NCBI GenBank assembly: GCA_023266435.1
Contig: JAHFQF010000060.1
Coordinates: 1 to 11,545, forward strand
Direction: 5' to 3'
Source of the DNA: Legionellales bacterium
GTDB lineage: Bacteria > Pseudomonadota > Gammaproteobacteria > Berkiellales > Berkiellaceae
Length of the DNA stretch: 11,545 bases
Shown: in pieces, positions 1-6,532 of the stretch
How the letters are laid out: each line of letters begins with the position of its first letter
How positions within the stretch are numbered: position 1 is the first letter of the stretch
Translations under genes and position numbers: made by a program
Notes under the pieces: model-generated
Databases searched by the model: none
What the model was told of the DNA's origin: nothing
The model's input: only the letters and a program-made list of their open reading frames with translations

Positions 1-1
1 G

Positions 2-316
2 TACGTAGATCCAGACATGATTCCACCTGGTGCCTTTGATCCTTTAGTGCAATTAAATAGCGCTTTTAATTTACGCTCAGGCGTTATACTGGAGTCCCTC
101 AAAACGCAATCTATCAATCGCCTACAGGGGCCGGAGCGTAGCTTTGAGTTAAATGATACGGCCTTATCTCTGATTCAAGAGCTCAATGGTAAAAAAACGC
201 TCTCCGAAATCATCGCAAAACTCAAACAACGTTATCCACAACAAGAAACTCGTATTCAACAAGACATTTTTGCTTTATGCCAACATTTATTAGAAAAAGG
301 ATTTATTGAGGCATGA
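2..316 (+). CDS. pqqD: PqqD domain, 3' end of a probable PqqC-PqqD fusion (partial at left edge)
   Basis: PqqD is the peptide chaperone that binds the PqqA precursor and presents it to the radical SAM enzyme PqqE in PQQ biosynthesis in the cytoplasm. The C-terminal two thirds fit the family: a PERSFELNDTALSLIQ stretch, then a short turn, a helix with TLSEIIAKL and a last helix ending LLEKGFIEA. The frame is open to the window edge from base 2. The first in-window ATG is at 17 and would give 99 residues, a normal PqqD length, but no Shine-Dalgarno precedes it. The upstream residues YVDPD run into MIPPGAFDP, which resembles the C-terminal tail of PqqC, so a PqqC-PqqD fusion of the Methylobacterium type is likely. 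That part is inference. The stop overlaps the pqqE start in an ATGA, indicating translational coupling. PqqD identity is confident; the start is not. Confidence 0.85.
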   Translation, partial: YVDPDMIPPGAFDPLVQLNSAFNLRSGVILESLKTQSINRLQGPERSFELNDTALSLIQELNGKKTLSEIIAKLKQRYPQQETRIQQDIFALCQHLLEKGFIEA

Positions 317-1371
317 TTGCGCCACCTCAAGCAATCTTATTAGAGCTTACCTATCGCTGCCCTCTACAATGCCCTTACTGCTCTAATCCGACTCAGTTGC
401 TAAAAAAATCCGATGAATTACCTGCTTCAGATTGGATGCGGGTGATTCAAGAGGCAGCGCAAATCCCAATACAACAGTTGCACTTTTCAGGCGGTGAGCC
501 ACTACTCTATCCTGAATTAATAAGCTTACTGCAAAAAGCTTCTGAGCATGGTATTTATTCTAATCTCATCACTTCGGGTATCCAGCTTAATCAAGCGATG
601 GCTAAGGACTTAAAAAAATCCGGGGTCAAGCATGTACAGATCAGTATTCAAGGCCCAAGCGCTGACTATAATTTATTATTATCCGGTTATAAAAAAGCCT
701 TTGAACATAAAGAACAGGCCGTAGCAGCGCTCTTGTCAGAGAATATCGCACTCACCGTCAATTGGGTCATGTGCCAGCAAAATATCGCTGAGTTGCCTCA
801 GGTGATTGAGCTTGTACGTCAATGGGGCGCACATCGACTAGAGCTGGCCATGACACAATATCACGGTTGGGCATTTTTAAACCGCCATGCGCTACATCCA
901 ACAATTGAGCAAATTGAACACGCAGAGTCTATTATTAATAAAGCCCAAATAGCATTGCGTGGGAAATTAGTGATTGACTATGTGCCCAGTGATTATACGA
1001 TCGGTTTTCCTAAACCCTGCATGGGGGGTTGGGGGAAAAAATTGATGGTCATTAATCCCGCAGGCTATGCGCTGCCTTGCCATTCAGCCAAATCATTACC
1101 TTTAGACTTTGAGCGGATTACAGACAAAAGCCTGATGGATATTTGGATTAATTCCAGTGCTTTTAATCAATACAGAGGTACAGACTGGATGCCAAGCCCC
1201 TGCAACACTTGCCCTAAAAAAACTCAAGATTGGGCGGGATGCCGATGTCAATCTTTTGCGTTAACGGGAGATGCTGGCTTAACCGATCCAGCTTGCCAAT
1301 ACTCCCCGCATCACACCCTAATTGAAGATAAAACAAAAAGCACTGGGTTACGCTTGATTTTTAGAAAGTGA
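313..1371 (+). CDS. pqqE: PqqE, PqqA peptide cyclase (radical SAM/SPASM)
   Basis: PqqE forms the carbon-carbon bond between the glutamate and tyrosine side chains of PqqA, the first step of PQQ synthesis, working with PqqD. The 352-residue protein has the radical SAM cluster motif CPLQCPYC (Cys16, Cys20, Cys23) and the SAM-binding FSGGEP (58-63). The C-terminal SPASM region carries Cys236, Cys256, Cys297 and Cys300, then WAGCRC (Cys310, Cys312) and DPAC (Cys328), which would bind the auxiliary iron-sulfur clusters. Length is slightly below the usual 360-390. The start overlaps the pqqD stop by 4 nt. An AAGGA lies 11 nt upstream at 297-301, and GAGG directly abuts the start. The 3' end overlaps the convergent gene on the minus strand by 24 nt. 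Identification is firm. Confidence 0.95.
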   Translation: MIAPPQAILLELTYRCPLQCPYCSNPTQLLKKSDELPASDWMRVIQEAAQIPIQQLHFSGGEPLLYPELISLLQKASEHGIYSNLITSGIQLNQAMAKDLKKSGVKHVQISIQGPSADYNLLLSGYKKAFEHKEQAVAALLSENIALTVNWVMCQQNIAELPQVIELVRQWGAHRLELAMTQYHGWAFLNRHALHPTIEQIEHAESIINKAQIALRGKLVIDYVPSDYTIGFPKPCMGGWGKKLMVINPAGYALPCHSAKSLPLDFERITDKSLMDIWINSSAFNQYRGTDWMPSPCNTCPKKTQDWAGCRCQSFALTGDAGLTDPACQYSPHHTLIEDKTKSTGLRLIFRK

Positions 1372-2358
1372 AGTAGATGATTGAAGTGTAGTAAGTAAAT
1401 CGTCCATAGTAGACTCTCTTTGCTGATCTGTTTCTTTTTTAGTTGTTTTAGCTTGGGGGCTAGTGCTTGGTGGTGTAGCAGGCAGTCTGCCATGAATGAT
1501 TGCTGCTGGTAATTCTTCTATAACCCTTGCGGCAGCAATACCAGCTATGCCGTCTAAAAATTCCTTTAATGCCAAATTCACTGCTGTTTCTGCTGCTTCA
1601 AGCTTTGGTTTGATTAACTGGCTGTATTGCTGATAAGTAACGTTTTCAGTAAAATGGGAGGAAATCTTATCAAATTGCGCTAATGTTGTCTTTAAAGTCG
1701 CTAATTTTTCTTTTTGAGATTCTGGTAGTTGAGAAGTCTTGTCTACGCTGTATTGGTTGATTACAGTTTGAGCAACACTCAGTTTGCTGCGAATCTTAAC
1801 GGCATTTAATTGTGCCAATTTTAATTTATTTTTACTGGCTTCCTCAGTGGATTTGATTATTTCTTCACCAATTTTTGCAACGCAAAGCGAACATAAAAAA
1901 CCAAGACCCAAAAGTATTAAGGGAAAACCCGCTCCAATCCATAAACCAATCACGATAAGCATTGATCTCAAAAACCAACGCCAAGCTGCATTTTTAGAAA
2001 CTCTTTCTAGTTTAGCAACGCCTTCTGTTGGTGCTGGCTTCTTTTCTGTCGAATCCTCTAATTGCTTTTTGAGCTTGTTTTGTGCACTGATTTTATTGAG
2101 TTTATATCCTATAAATCCAGCAATCCCACCAACAGCTACCGCAGCTAAAAGCACCAAGGGTGGAAAAAAAGCGATACCCACACCGGTAATTGCTGCAAGA
2201 TAGAACGCATTACCCCCAACCGCTAATGACAGACTCACGAGCAGATACGTAGTCCAGCTAAACCAGCGTAATGCACCAGCCCTGGCTCGTGCACCAATCT
2301 CTATCTCTTGCAACTGCTGCTCAAAAGTTTTTTGAGTTTTCTGCTCATGTTCTTTCAT
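1348..2358 (-). CDS. Hypothetical membrane protein with two hydrophobic hairpins and a coiled coil
   Basis: This 336-residue protein matches no family I recognise. It has a short charged, Gln/Glu-rich N-terminus (1-27). A hydrophobic pair of segments follows at about 35-58 and 62-85, then a charged linker. A second hydrophobic pair lies at about 130-163. A long helical, Lys/Glu-rich and probably coiled-coil stretch covers about 165-265. The C-terminus is a low-complexity tail rich in Ser, Thr, Pro, Gln and Lys. Each hydrophobic block starts with a similar tag, ALRWFSW (29-35) and AWRWFLR (125-131), suggesting an internal duplication. There is no cleavable signal peptide. Hairpin-type membrane insertion with a coiled coil is common in secreted effectors of intracellular bacteria, but that role is inference; an inner-membrane protein is equally possible. 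No clear Shine-Dalgarno precedes the ATG. The gene lies 95 nt downstream of another orphan on the same strand and its stop falls inside pqqE. Confidence 0.75.
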   Translation of the reverse strand: MKEHEQKTQKTFEQQLQEIEIGARARAGALRWFSWTTYLLVSLSLAVGGNAFYLAAITGVGIAFFPPLVLLAAVAVGGIAGFIGYKLNKISAQNKLKKQLEDSTEKKPAPTEGVAKLERVSKNAAWRWFLRSMLIVIGLWIGAGFPLILLGLGFLCSLCVAKIGEEIIKSTEEASKNKLKLAQLNAVKIRSKLSVAQTVINQYSVDKTSQLPESQKEKLATLKTTLAQFDKISSHFTENVTYQQYSQLIKPKLEAAETAVNLALKEFLDGIAGIAAARVIEELPAAIIHGRLPATPPSTSPQAKTTKKETDQQRESTMDDLLTTLQSSTSLSKNQA

Positions 2359-2384
2359 GAAAGTATTTTAACTTAATTTTTTGG

Positions 2385-2413
2385 ATAATAGTAACAAACC
2401 TTACTGTTTTAAA
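2385..2413 (-). promoter_or_regulatory. Candidate sigma-70 promoter for the hairpin membrane protein gene
   Basis: On the minus strand TTTAAA (2408-2413) and TATTAT (2385-2390) are separated by exactly 17 nt. The start codon lies 26 nt beyond the -10 box. The -35 box matches the consensus at only 4 of 6 positions, so this is a weak prediction from spacing and sequence alone. Confidence 0.3.
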
Positions 2414-2453
2414 TCAAATCAACCTACCAACAGTCAGCTTTCAAACGGGTGGC

Positions 2454-3782
2454 TCAGTATGTATTTGCATACCTATCTTGTAGCCCTATACCGTTTGATG
2501 TATTGCTCGCATCATTATCAGAAGTAGGCCTATCTGCCATATACAGTAATGGTTGTGCGGGAAGGCCCTCCACCGCCACCATAAAGGGCTCGAGATCATC
2601 TAGCCCCATTACCTCTACAGGCGTATCTGGTGCCATCGAGGCGCCATAATTACCCTCCCCATGTAACTCAGCGGCTTCATTGAATAAGTTAGACGACATT
2701 AGGGGTTGAGGCCTGAAAGCTAGACCTTTAGGGGATGTGGGTCTATCTGGCTGATCGAGCAGTCCTGTGCCTGCCGTTTCTGCTGTTACTCTACTTGCCA
2801 CGTTTGCTGCTGCTAGTAAATTGAATGAGCCCCCCCTTCTCACGAGTGGTGGCACACCTTGAATAGCTCGAACCAATACAGGATTGGGTTCCTTTCTCTG
2901 TTGCTGAGGCATCCCTGACATAGTGCCTATTGGTATCCCAGAGGTGCCAATTGGTATCACAGAATGCTTGATTAACAAATCAATAGCACTTGCACTTCTA
3001 TCAACATAGAAAGCATCGTAAGGTATTCCCTCCAGTGCTACAGGTACTCCTAACATTGTTACCGGTATGTCTATTAAAAATACTTCAGAGCGCTCTGCTG
3101 CCATTGGTATGGGGACAGAAATCAGCTGTAAACAATTAGTGCTGAGCAGCTCTTCAAAAATCTTAGCAACGATCTCATCTGAGACAGAGGTCTCATTTAA
3201 CAGGTCAATTAAAACCTCACGAATCCACTTATTATACTTTATCTTGATTGTTTCAGGCGTATCCTCAAAATTCTCCAGTTTAAACAAATCAAATAAATGC
3301 TTACTCAACTTCGGAAATATAGCCTGTGGATTTGCAAAAACTTTAGAGATCACGCTCTCTAATTGTTCTTGATACAATCCTTGATGCTCTAAAATTTCTA
3401 TTACTTTTACGATTACTGACAAGAAGGGCGCTTGGTTACTCTTGTTACGTATAAAGCTTATAAGCGCTGATGGAATTTGGGGATCTGCGCCATAATTTGA
3501 AAGGAATGTTGCTAAACGAGCGTATTGACTTTTTAAACCGCGCAAAGGCAAACTATTGGGATATAAATTTGCAAGACTAGCCATGTTGTCTTTAAAAGCA
3601 GACATATATATACGTAAATAGAAAGATAATGGTCTCCCTGGGTATGAAGTAAAAACGATTTGACTGCTTGCGGCTTTTACCCATTGTGATATTTGTTTCC
3701 GAACATCGCTCAGAGCCGCGTCATCTTCAGAAAAACAAGCCCACGTCGCATTGATGGTATAACCTATAGTTTCTCCACTCAT
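2454..3782 (-). CDS. Hypothetical protein, orphan with internal repeats
   Basis: This 442-residue protein matches no family I recognise. Residues 1-220 look soluble and helical, with no signal peptide and no membrane segment. From about 222 the composition changes to spaced Ile-Pro and Val-Pro pairs (SVPIPM, DIPV, GVPV, EGIPY, VIPIGT, GIPIGT, GMPQQ, GVPPL). Two internal repeats are visible. IPIGTSG/IPIGTMSG is a tandem heptad at 276-290. A longer diverged pair is PV..(M/L)G...VA(L/V)EG(I/L)P....(F/L)Y..DR at about 240-262 and 388-418. The motif DRPTS also occurs twice (346-350 and 417-421). The C-terminus is Asn/Ser/Asp-rich and probably disordered. A GGGGGA just upstream of the ATG can serve as a ribosome site. 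The repeats and lack of relatives fit a lineage-specific secreted or interaction protein, but no function can be assigned. Confidence 0.7.
   Translation of the reverse strand: MSGETIGYTINATWACFSEDDAALSDVRKQISQWVKAASSQIVFTSYPGRPLSFYLRIYMSAFKDNMASLANLYPNSLPLRGLKSQYARLATFLSNYGADPQIPSALISFIRNKSNQAPFLSVIVKVIEILEHQGLYQEQLESVISKVFANPQAIFPKLSKHLFDLFKLENFEDTPETIKIKYNKWIREVLIDLLNETSVSDEIVAKIFEELLSTNCLQLISVPIPMAAERSEVFLIDIPVTMLGVPVALEGIPYDAFYVDRSASAIDLLIKHSVIPIGTSGIPIGTMSGMPQQQRKEPNPVLVRAIQGVPPLVRRGGSFNLLAAANVASRVTAETAGTGLLDQPDRPTSPKGLAFRPQPLMSSNLFNEAAELHGEGNYGASMAPDTPVEVMGLDDLEPFMVAVEGLPAQPLLYMADRPTSDNDASNTSNGIGLQDRYANTY
2923..2964. repeat. Two tandem copies of a 21-bp repeat inside the orphan gene
   Basis: Units 2923-2943 and 2944-2964 are adjacent and agree at 18 of 21 positions, both beginning GTGCC. 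The unit is seven codons long, so it keeps the frame and encodes the heptad duplication containing IPIGT. No third copy is seen on either side. Confidence 0.8.
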
Positions 3783-3824
3783 TATTTCCCCCAGCTAAGT
3801 CTTAGTTAATTTTTCACTCTGGTG

Positions 3825-3852
3825 ATTTTAACAGTATTACAGAGAAACTCAA
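3825..3852 (-). promoter_or_regulatory. Candidate extended -10 promoter for the 442-residue orphan gene
   Basis: On the minus strand TTGAGT (3847-3852) is followed after 16 nt by TAAAAT (3825-3830), which is preceded by TGT, giving an extended -10 element. The leader to the ATG at 3782 would be about 35 nt. It lies in the 203-bp divergent gap shared with mltA. Confidence 0.4.
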
Positions 3853-3923
3853 GGAAATTAAATAGATAATGGTATATTTTTCAGCACAGCCTACTAATCT
3901 TCCGCCAAATTCATTCCAAAAAA

Positions 3924-3932
3924 TGATACAAT
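3924..3932 (+). promoter_or_regulatory. Candidate extended -10 element for mltA
   Basis: TGATACAAT contains TACAAT, one mismatch from TATAAT, with the TG of an extended -10 in the right place. No good -35 box lies 16-18 nt upstream, as is tolerated for extended -10 promoters. It would give a leader of about 47 nt. Confidence 0.35.
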
Positions 3933-3985
3933 CAAAAATCATTCTAAGAATTATTTTTCCCTGAAAAAGAGGACTTTTCACAATC

Positions 3986-5026
3986 ATGCTTCAGCGTTTG
4001 ATTTTAATTTCTGCTTTTATGATCTCTACCTGCTTAGCGCAACAAACTGTTTCTTCTCCACCTTTACGCGTGAAAGACCTACCCGGCTGGGAAGAAGAAG
4101 ATCATTTGTCAGCATTAAACGCGTTTACCAACTCTTGTAAGCGTTTCACTGTTCTGCCTGATAATAAACTCGTCCACAATAATCTCAGTGAATTTGGTAC
4201 TGTCAAATCATGGAAAACAGTGTGTCAAAAAGCCTCTACGATCAAAGACTCGCAGCAGGCCAAAACTTTCTTTGAGGAAGCGTTCATCCCTCGTCGCGTG
4301 CAAGGCAATGGTGTCTTTACGGGGTATTATGTGATTGGGCTTAATGGCAGCTTCACCCGCTCTGAACGCTACCGCTACCCTGTTTATGCTACTCCCCCTC
4401 AAAAATATTTATCACTCACACGTCGAGAAATTGATTCCGGCGCACTAGTAGATAAAGCAAAAGTATTAGTATGGCTCGATGACCCAGTCCAATTATTTTT
4501 CCTGCATGTGCAAGGCTCTGGTGTCGTCTTTTTTGAGGATGGCTCGTCTCAAATGATTGCATTTGATAGTAAAACTAACCATCCCTATTACTCTATCGGC
4601 GCCTATATGACCCATAAAGACTTGCTCCCCCGAGATCAAATTTCAACCAAAACCATCAAACAATGGCTTTATGACCACCCCGATCAGATGAATACCGTTT
4701 TATGGCAAAACCCCTCTTATATTTTCTTTGCTTTAAAAGAGAAAAATTTGGCCATTGGCGGCGAGGGCGTTCCGCTGACGCCTCGTCACTCCTTAGCTGT
4801 CGATAAAGCTCATTTGCCTTATGGCATCCCCCTCTGGGTTAACACAACGCTCACTGCCTCCGAAAAGCCCTGGCAACGCCTGATGGTGGCGCAAGACACG
4901 GGCTCTGCTATCAAGGGCAAAGTGCGTGGAGACATTTTTTTTGGGGAGGGACCAGAGGCGGAAGAAAATGCCGCACTTCAGAGCAGCTCGGGCCAATACT
5001 ACACATTATTACCCAAAGTGCGTTAA
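3986..5026 (+). CDS. mltA: MltA, membrane-bound lytic murein transglycosylase A
   Basis: MltA cleaves the MurNAc-GlcNAc bond of peptidoglycan with formation of a 1,6-anhydro-muramyl end, in cell-wall turnover in the periplasm. The 346-residue protein has a signal peptide (1-18), then the MltA barrel domain with GVFTGYY (108-114) and FFLHVQGSG in its middle part. A C-terminal 3D domain carries three conserved aspartates: Asp273 (AVDKAHLPYG), Asp304 (AQDTGSAIKG) and Asp316 (RGDIFFG). Its length is close to the family norm of 350-370. The signal end reads MISTCLA|QQ. This suits signal peptidase I cleavage after Ala18 better than a lipobox, since Thr precedes Cys16, unlike the lipoprotein MltA of E. 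coli. AAGAGGA at 3967-3973 lies 12 nt before the ATG. An ankyrin-repeat gene follows 74 nt downstream. Confidence 0.93.
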   Translation: MLQRLILISAFMISTCLAQQTVSSPPLRVKDLPGWEEEDHLSALNAFTNSCKRFTVLPDNKLVHNNLSEFGTVKSWKTVCQKASTIKDSQQAKTFFEEAFIPRRVQGNGVFTGYYVIGLNGSFTRSERYRYPVYATPPQKYLSLTRREIDSGALVDKAKVLVWLDDPVQLFFLHVQGSGVVFFEDGSSQMIAFDSKTNHPYYSIGAYMTHKDLLPRDQISTKTIKQWLYDHPDQMNTVLWQNPSYIFFALKEKNLAIGGEGVPLTPRHSLAVDKAHLPYGIPLWVNTTLTASEKPWQRLMVAQDTGSAIKGKVRGDIFFGEGPEAEENAALQSSSGQYYTLLPKVR

Positions 5027-5051
5027 AACCCCTTTCATTGACGGGTAAAAT
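5023..5051 (+). promoter_or_regulatory. Weak candidate promoter for the ankyrin-repeat gene
   Basis: TTAAAA (5023-5028, overlapping the mltA stop) and TAAAAT (5046-5051) are 17 nt apart. A TTGACG at 5038-5043 resembles a better -35 box but has no -10 at a proper distance, the nearest TATATT being only 12 nt away. Read-through from mltA is an equal possibility. Confidence 0.25.
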
Positions 5052-5100
5052 GAAGTATATTAGCTAGTAAGTTAAATACTATCACATAAGGTAGATACTC

Positions 5101-6531
5101 ATGGCTGGCTGGTTTGATCTCATTCTTTTACCCCCAAAAAAACGCTCTATATTCAATATCATTGAAAACTTCTTGCATATTCCTAGACTATTACTGTTTA
5201 AAGGAACAATACTGGATTTTTCCATGCCAGGAACACCCGAGCGTACTGCAATCAGCCCTCCTCACCCATTTTTTTGGGCGCTTTCACCCATTTTGCTACC
5301 CATCACCGCTCTATTTGAGATCTTGCGCCTATTTATACGCCCCCTTGCAAAATTCAAGCACCCCAAAGAATATGCTGCAAAAAGCCAAGCGCATGTGGTA
5401 TCACCGACTAGCACCACATCGCCCCGTACAACAGAAAAGAGAGAATATACACCCCTATCTCGTCTTTCACCCACTGTAGCACCCATGCTCAAAGGGGCCG
5501 CACCCACAGTAATTAATATTTTTGCAACGACAGAGGGAGGGGACATTTTTGCAGAGGGCCCAAAGACATCGGCTTACACCTTACAGAATACAATATTAAC
5601 CCAACCATTAGCTTCGATTGCATTTTCCCATGAGCTGACCAACGAAGAGTATCTGGCGCGTCCAGAACGAAAAAAAGCCATTGACTTGATCAGGCATGCA
5701 GCAAAAAATCCACAAAGCTATACTCGAAACCTATTAACCACGCCAAATAATCCAGATCGCGGCACCCCCGAAGCAGACAGACATCTTGGTTTTCCTAGTA
5801 ATACGCCACTACAACTTGCTGTCAAAGCAGGAGACTTAGCCATTGCGCAAATGCTATTGCCTCACTATGGCAAAGAAGATTTATTGCATGCCTCTCATTT
5901 AGGCAATAATGCACTACATGTTGCAATTGTCGATCATCACTGGGGCATTGCCGAGTTAATTTTACAACGTGCGGCGCAGTTAGATACTTTGCATCCAGAA
6001 CTACATGCCCTGGATAGCCTGCTTCAATCTACCAATATAATGGGTTGGACGCCCATGCAACTATTAAAAATTCTCTCAATCAAAGGCAAAGACTCCGTCA
6101 CGTTTACTTCTCAAGGAAAAGGTGATACCGCTAAACCTTTAAACACACTGACAATCCCCAACGGGCGCGCTTGCTTTCTTTCGCCCACCTTCACTCTGAA
6201 TACCAGAAAAATTTCTGGCATAGAAGAGTTTTATGCGGCACTCTTTGGGGGCGAAGAAGCCCGCAAAGACAACTATGCTTTTGTACACCCCTCAAACAGC
6301 CTACTCACTGCTGCAGCTCGTGGTCAAATGCAGTTAGAAGCAGCCATAACAGAGTCCCCTTCAAATATGGGGGAAGCCACTCCGATGCTTGCCTTAAATG
6401 GAAAACCTTGCCTTTTACTGATCTGTGCATACCCGGAAGGCATAGAAACCGCTGAAAAAAGCATCTTTGGTGGCAAGATTCAGACTTTCCAAGCACAAAC
6501 CAAAGACCATAAATCAGCGCCAAGAGTATAG
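5101..6531 (+). CDS. Ankyrin-repeat protein with hydrophobic N-terminal segments
   Basis: Ankyrin repeats are helix-turn-helix modules for protein binding. In this 476-residue protein one repeat starts at 234 (NTPLQLAVKAGDLAIAQMLL) and a second at 269 (NNALHVAIVDHHWGIAELIL). A degenerate third begins at GWTPMQLLKI (315-324), and SLLTAAARGQMQLE (400-413) may be another remnant. The N-terminus holds hydrophobic stretches at about 22-40 and 57-80. The latter ends in the basic patch RPLAKFKHPK, which fits a membrane anchor. Residues 95-130 are Ser/Thr/Pro-rich and probably disordered. There is no typical cleavable signal peptide. TAAGGT at 5087-5092 is a suitable ribosome site. The gene ends 1 nt from the convergent uup. 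Ankyrin proteins in intracellular gammaproteobacteria are often secreted effectors; that role here is inference. Confidence 0.8.
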   Translation: MAGWFDLILLPPKKRSIFNIIENFLHIPRLLLFKGTILDFSMPGTPERTAISPPHPFFWALSPILLPITALFEILRLFIRPLAKFKHPKEYAAKSQAHVVSPTSTTSPRTTEKREYTPLSRLSPTVAPMLKGAAPTVINIFATTEGGDIFAEGPKTSAYTLQNTILTQPLASIAFSHELTNEEYLARPERKKAIDLIRHAAKNPQSYTRNLLTTPNNPDRGTPEADRHLGFPSNTPLQLAVKAGDLAIAQMLLPHYGKEDLLHASHLGNNALHVAIVDHHWGIAELILQRAAQLDTLHPELHALDSLLQSTNIMGWTPMQLLKILSIKGKDSVTFTSQGKGDTAKPLNTLTIPNGRACFLSPTFTLNTRKISGIEEFYAALFGGEEARKDNYAFVHPSNSLLTAAARGQMQLEAAITESPSNMGEATPMLALNGKPCLLLICAYPEGIETAEKSIFGGKIQTFQAQTKDHKSAPRV

Positions 6532-6532
6532 G

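Noticed and set aside
1784..2203. 139-codon open frame on the plus strand inside the membrane-protein gene
   Set aside because: It lies fully antisense to a longer gene, shows no domain, and its composition is that expected from the opposite strand of hydrophobic codons.
3795..3805. 11-bp palindrome CTAAGTCTTAG near the start of the 442-residue orphan
   Set aside because: It is short, overlaps no promoter box and has no second copy in the window; chance is a sufficient explanation.
3941..3951. 11-bp palindrome ATTCTAAGAAT just downstream of the mltA -10 element
   Set aside because: The position would suit an operator, but the sequence is AT-rich and short, and no known regulator site is recognised.
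5114..5479. 121-codon open frame in the +1 frame of the ankyrin gene start, next to an A7 run at 5136-5142
   Set aside because: I considered frameshifting at the A run, but the zero frame gives a continuous protein with ankyrin repeats and a good ribosome site, while the alternative product resembles nothing.
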